From: Geomobilibacter sp964431365 | Lineage (GTDB): Bacteria > Desulfobacterota > Desulfuromonadia > Geobacterales > DSM-12255 | Assembly (NCBI GenBank): GCA_964431365.1 | Contig: CAYSJJ010000110.1 | Span: 1-8,387 of the forward strand | Reading direction: 5' to 3' | DNA length: 8,387 bases | Shown here: one piece after another, positions 6,177 to 8,387 of the stretch | How the letters are laid out: every line of letters begins with the position of its first letter | How positions within the stretch are numbered: position 1 is the first letter of the stretch | Notes under the pieces: model-generated | Told to the model about the DNA's origin: nothing | Database searches by the model: none | Seen by the model: only the letters and a program-made list of their open reading frames with translations | Translations under genes and position numbers: made by a program

Positions 6177-7262
6177 ATGATTCAACTGTTACCCTTTGAT
6201 CGAGTTCAATTTTTCGGCATCCTCTTCAGCGCCGCCATCTTCTCGTTTATCTTCGGACTGGTAAAGAACCGCCGGATAAAGGAGGAATACTCCCTGCTCT
6301 GGCTGGCTCTGAGCAGCGTATTTCTCTATCTCTCCTTCGACCGCTGGGCCGTTGACCGGCTCGCCGACCTGGTTGGCATTGCCTACAAACCGAGTGTCCT
6401 GATCCTGGTTGTCATCGGGTTCATGACCCTGATCCTTGTCCACATAACCATCGTCATTACCCGCCTTTCCGACCAGAATCGCGATCTTGCCCAGGAACTG
6501 GGATTGAACAGGTTACCGCCAGCTCCGGAGAAAAAGAGCGAAGTGCTCGTCATTATCCCGGCCTTCAACGAGGCAGGGAACATCATCAATGTCATCGATG
6601 AATTACGTGCACTCAAGGGGGAGTTTGACATCCTCGTGGTCAACGATGGTTCACGGGATCAGACCGGCATACTGGCAGCGGCAATGGCGCGGGTTATCGA
6701 CCTCCCCGCCAATCTCGGCATCGGCGGCGCGGTGCAGACCGGTTTCAAGTATGCAAGCAGGAACGGCTACCGCGTGGCTGTTCAGTTCGACGGCGACGGT
6801 CAGCACATCGCCGCGGAAATCCCGAAACTCTTGCGCTGTCTTGAGGAGAGCAACGCGGCAGTGGTAATCGGCTCCCGCTTCCTGCAGCCCCACGACGGAT
6901 TCCGCTCCACCTTTCCACGCCGCATAGGAATAAAGATCTTCGAGATGCTGAATTCGCTCCTGATCGGTCAACGGATCACGGACAACACGTCCGGTTTCCG
7001 CGCGTACAACCGCCAGGCAATCGAATTCCTCGCCCAGAACTACCCCGCTGATTATCCTGAGCCGGAGGCGGTGATACTCCTCGGGAAAAACGGCTTTCGG
7101 CTCTCTGAAGTGTTCACCATGATGCGTGAACGTCAGGGGGGGGATTCGTCAATCGCCGGCCTGACCGGCATCTATTACATGGTCAAGGTACTGCTGGCTG
7201 TTCTGATGACAGTACTGAGAAAACCATCCGTCGGGAAAAACACACATGCACAGCAGCCCTGA
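6177..7262 (+). CDS. DUF2304 membrane domain fused to a DPM1-like GT2 polyprenyl-phosphate glycosyltransferase
   Basis: This 361-residue protein has two parts. Residues 1-110 match the layout of DUF2304: a hydrophobic helix (about 8-29), the basic turn KNRRIKEEYSLLWL (30-43), a second hydrophobic segment (44-53), a third helix (72-95) and the closing ITRLSDQNRDLAQELG. Residues 121-330 are a GT2 domain of the dolichyl-phosphate mannose synthase type: VLVIIPAFNEAGNI (123-136), VVNDGSRD (154-161), NLGIGGAVQTGF (179-190), FDGDGQH (204-210, the metal-binding motif), GSRF (232-235) and TSGFRAYNR (271-279). A hydrophobic stretch (331-348) may dip into the membrane. The expected reaction is NDP-sugar plus undecaprenyl phosphate giving undecaprenyl-phosphate-sugar, a donor for GT-C enzymes, and a GT-C protein follows with a 17-base overlap. 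DUF2304 is commonly a separate small gene beside such a GT2; here both are in one chain. No clear ribosome-binding site precedes the ATG (GAGG at 6160-6163 is 13 bases away). Confidence 0.9.
   Translation: MIQLLPFDRVQFFGILFSAAIFSFIFGLVKNRRIKEEYSLLWLALSSVFLYLSFDRWAVDRLADLVGIAYKPSVLILVVIGFMTLILVHITIVITRLSDQNRDLAQELGLNRLPPAPEKKSEVLVIIPAFNEAGNIINVIDELRALKGEFDILVVNDGSRDQTGILAAAMARVIDLPANLGIGGAVQTGFKYASRNGYRVAVQFDGDGQHIAAEIPKLLRCLEESNAAVVIGSRFLQPHDGFRSTFPRRIGIKIFEMLNSLLIGQRITDNTSGFRAYNRQAIEFLAQNYPADYPEPEAVILLGKNGFRLSEVFTMMRERQGGDSSIAGLTGIYYMVKVLLAVLMTVLRKPSVGKNTHAQQP
7136..7143 (+). repeat. G8 homopolymer tract in the DUF2304-GT2 gene
   Basis: Eight consecutive G bases span the codons for Q320-G-G-D323. 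Loss of one G would bring a TGA into frame six codons later (ATT CGT CAA TCG CCG GCC TGA), removing the C-terminal hydrophobic segment. Gain of one G would give a long read-through into the next gene's region. Slipped-strand variation is possible but not shown. Confidence 0.5.
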
Positions 7263-8387
7263 ACCGGCCTCTGAAACAACTTTCAAGCCTGCGTGGAGGA
7301 TGCTCGCCCTCCCGTACGTCCATGTCTTGGCCATCATCTTCCTCGCGGTGGCCTGCTACTCCAACACGTTCCAGGTTCCCTTCATCCTTGACGACGAGGG
7401 TTCCATTCAACTCCATACTCCGGTGCACGGACTTGCCAATTATTTCAAGGATTGGGCCGGCTATAACTTCCTCCCCAACCGTGCGTTCGGTTATTTGACC
7501 TTTGCCCTCAATTACGAGTTTGGCGGGCTGAACCTCCCCGGCTATCACCTGGTAAACCTGGTGATTCACATCAGTACTGCCTTGCTGGTGTATGCCCTTG
7601 TTCGCCTGACCTTCAGCACCACGTACCTGCAGAGCACCGATGACGATTCAGCGCCGGTGAGGGTATTTGCGTTCGTGGTAGCACTCCTTTTCGTCTGCCA
7701 CCCGATCCAGACCCAGGCGGTCACCTACATAGTCCAACGGCTTACCTCCATGACAGCCATGTTCTATCTCGCAGCGCTCGTCTGCTATGTACGCTGGCGT
7801 TTGTCGCAGAGCGGAAGCGCCGCGACCGCTGTCGGAAAAGGGCTTCTGTGGTACTGCCTCTCGCTGGGGGCTATCGTCCTTGCCATGAAGACCAAGGAGA
7901 TTTCATTCACCTTGCCGGTGGTTATCCTGCTTTATGAATGCTTCTTTTTTGGCGTTCCGGGACGTAAGCTCCTGGCGAAGATGTCTCCACTGCTGTTGAC
8001 AATCGCCCTGATACCCGCCACCAGGATCCTCCATGTCGCCCCGTCACTCGATCCTGCTGCCGGTGGAGAGGCGTTCCTCTCCGATATGCACGCCCCGTCA
8101 TACAACATTGTCAAGGTCACCCATCTGGATTACCTGTATACCCAGTTCAGCGTCATCGTCACCTATCTGCGTATCCTATTCTTCCCAATCAACCAGAACC
8201 TTGATTACGACTACCCGATTAACCGCACCCTCCTGGAACCCCGTGCGTTCCTGTCGCTGCTCCTCCTCCTGGCGATTTTCACGCTTGCTCTCTATATGTA
8301 TGCAAAATCCAGACAGACCACCCCTCAAACGGTTCCGGGAGAAGCGGCTGACGGCAACATGCCGTTTGCATCCGCCACGCTGTTGCG
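7246..8387 (+). CDS. Multi-pass GT-C-type membrane glycosyltransferase, TMTC-like (3' truncated by window)
   Basis: The visible 380 residues form a polytopic inner-membrane protein that continues beyond the right edge. After a hydrophilic N-terminus (1-22) come about nine hydrophobic segments, near 26-43, 100-122, 138-152, 168-184, 197-213, 219-232, 247-262, 299-314 and 334-351. The first external loop has FILDDEG (46-52), the acidic pair expected of GT-C catalytic loops. YHLVNLVIHI (100-109) and HPIQTQAVTYIVQRLTSM (152-169) are typical of bacterial TMTC-like proteins, which usually end in tetratricopeptide repeats; that region would lie outside the window. Such enzymes use polyprenyl-phosphate sugars, and the upstream gene, overlapping by 17 bases, is a predicted synthase of just such a donor. 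ATG 7246 has GGGA (7233-7236) nine bases upstream; an in-frame ATG at 7300 is an alternative. Whether it glycosylates protein, lipid or polysaccharide is unknown. Confidence 0.85.
   Translation, partial: MHSSPEPASETTFKPAWRMLALPYVHVLAIIFLAVACYSNTFQVPFILDDEGSIQLHTPVHGLANYFKDWAGYNFLPNRAFGYLTFALNYEFGGLNLPGYHLVNLVIHISTALLVYALVRLTFSTTYLQSTDDDSAPVRVFAFVVALLFVCHPIQTQAVTYIVQRLTSMTAMFYLAALVCYVRWRLSQSGSAATAVGKGLLWYCLSLGAIVLAMKTKEISFTLPVVILLYECFFFGVPGRKLLAKMSPLLLTIALIPATRILHVAPSLDPAAGGEAFLSDMHAPSYNIVKVTHLDYLYTQFSVIVTYLRILFFPINQNLDYDYPINRTLLEPRAFLSLLLLLAIFTLALYMYAKSRQTTPQTVPGEAADGNMPFASATLL

Noticed and set aside
7183..7569. 128-codon minus-strand frame opposite the GT-C gene
   Set aside because: The + strand here encodes a coherent membrane protein with family motifs; the minus frame has none.
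1..8387. CRISPR array, tRNA/rRNA gene, transposase, toxin-antitoxin or defence genes
   Set aside because: No spaced direct repeats, cloverleaf, terminal inverted repeats or matching protein motifs were seen; nearly all the sequence is taken up by sugar-pathway genes.

Overview
The window is a single-direction (+ strand) block of surface-glycan biosynthesis genes from a GC-rich bacterium, with no spacer longer than 43 bases. Its look suggests a Gram-negative bacterium: a heptosyltransferase-family (GT9) enzyme is present, and a GT-C membrane protein of the TMTC-like kind often found next to sugar loci closes the window. The style recalls Geobacter/Desulfuromonadota genomes, but that is an impression from protein flavour and base composition, not a demonstrated assignment.

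Layout. Positions 1-392 hold the C-terminal third of a DegT/DnrJ/EryC1 (PLP) sugar aminotransferase that enters from the left edge. It is followed by a SAM-dependent methyltransferase (405-1151), a GT4 glycosyltransferase (1148-2338), two GT2 glycosyltransferases (2339-3244 and 3241-4134), a GT9 heptosyltransferase-like protein (4152-5312) and a third GT2 enzyme (5318-6133, probably from a TTG start). These seven genes abut or overlap (ATGA junctions at 1148 and 3241, a TAG-ATG junction at 2336-2341) and look like one translationally coupled operon. After a 43-base gap with a TATACT box comes a protein that fuses a DUF2304 membrane domain to a DPM1-like GT2 domain (6177-7262). Overlapping it by 17 bases is a multi-pass GT-C protein (7246 to the right edge) that is cut by the window.

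How they may work together. The aminotransferase and methyltransferase would supply a nucleotide-activated amino sugar and possibly methylate it. The five soluble or peripheral transferases would build an oligosaccharide on a lipid carrier at the cytoplasmic face. The DUF2304-GT2 protein would make a polyprenyl-phosphate sugar, which the GT-C protein would use on the periplasmic side. The product could be O-antigen, capsule, exopolysaccharide or a protein glycan; the window does not decide, and no polymerase or flippase is visible.

No RNA gene, CRISPR array, insertion sequence or defence system was seen. The best candidates for a second look are the DUF2304-GT2 fusion beside a GT-C enzyme, a perfect 13-bp inverted repeat inside a coding region (5926-5963), a terminator-like hairpin inside the aminotransferase gene (179-211), a G8 tract in the fusion gene, and a possible leaderless promoter at 6165.
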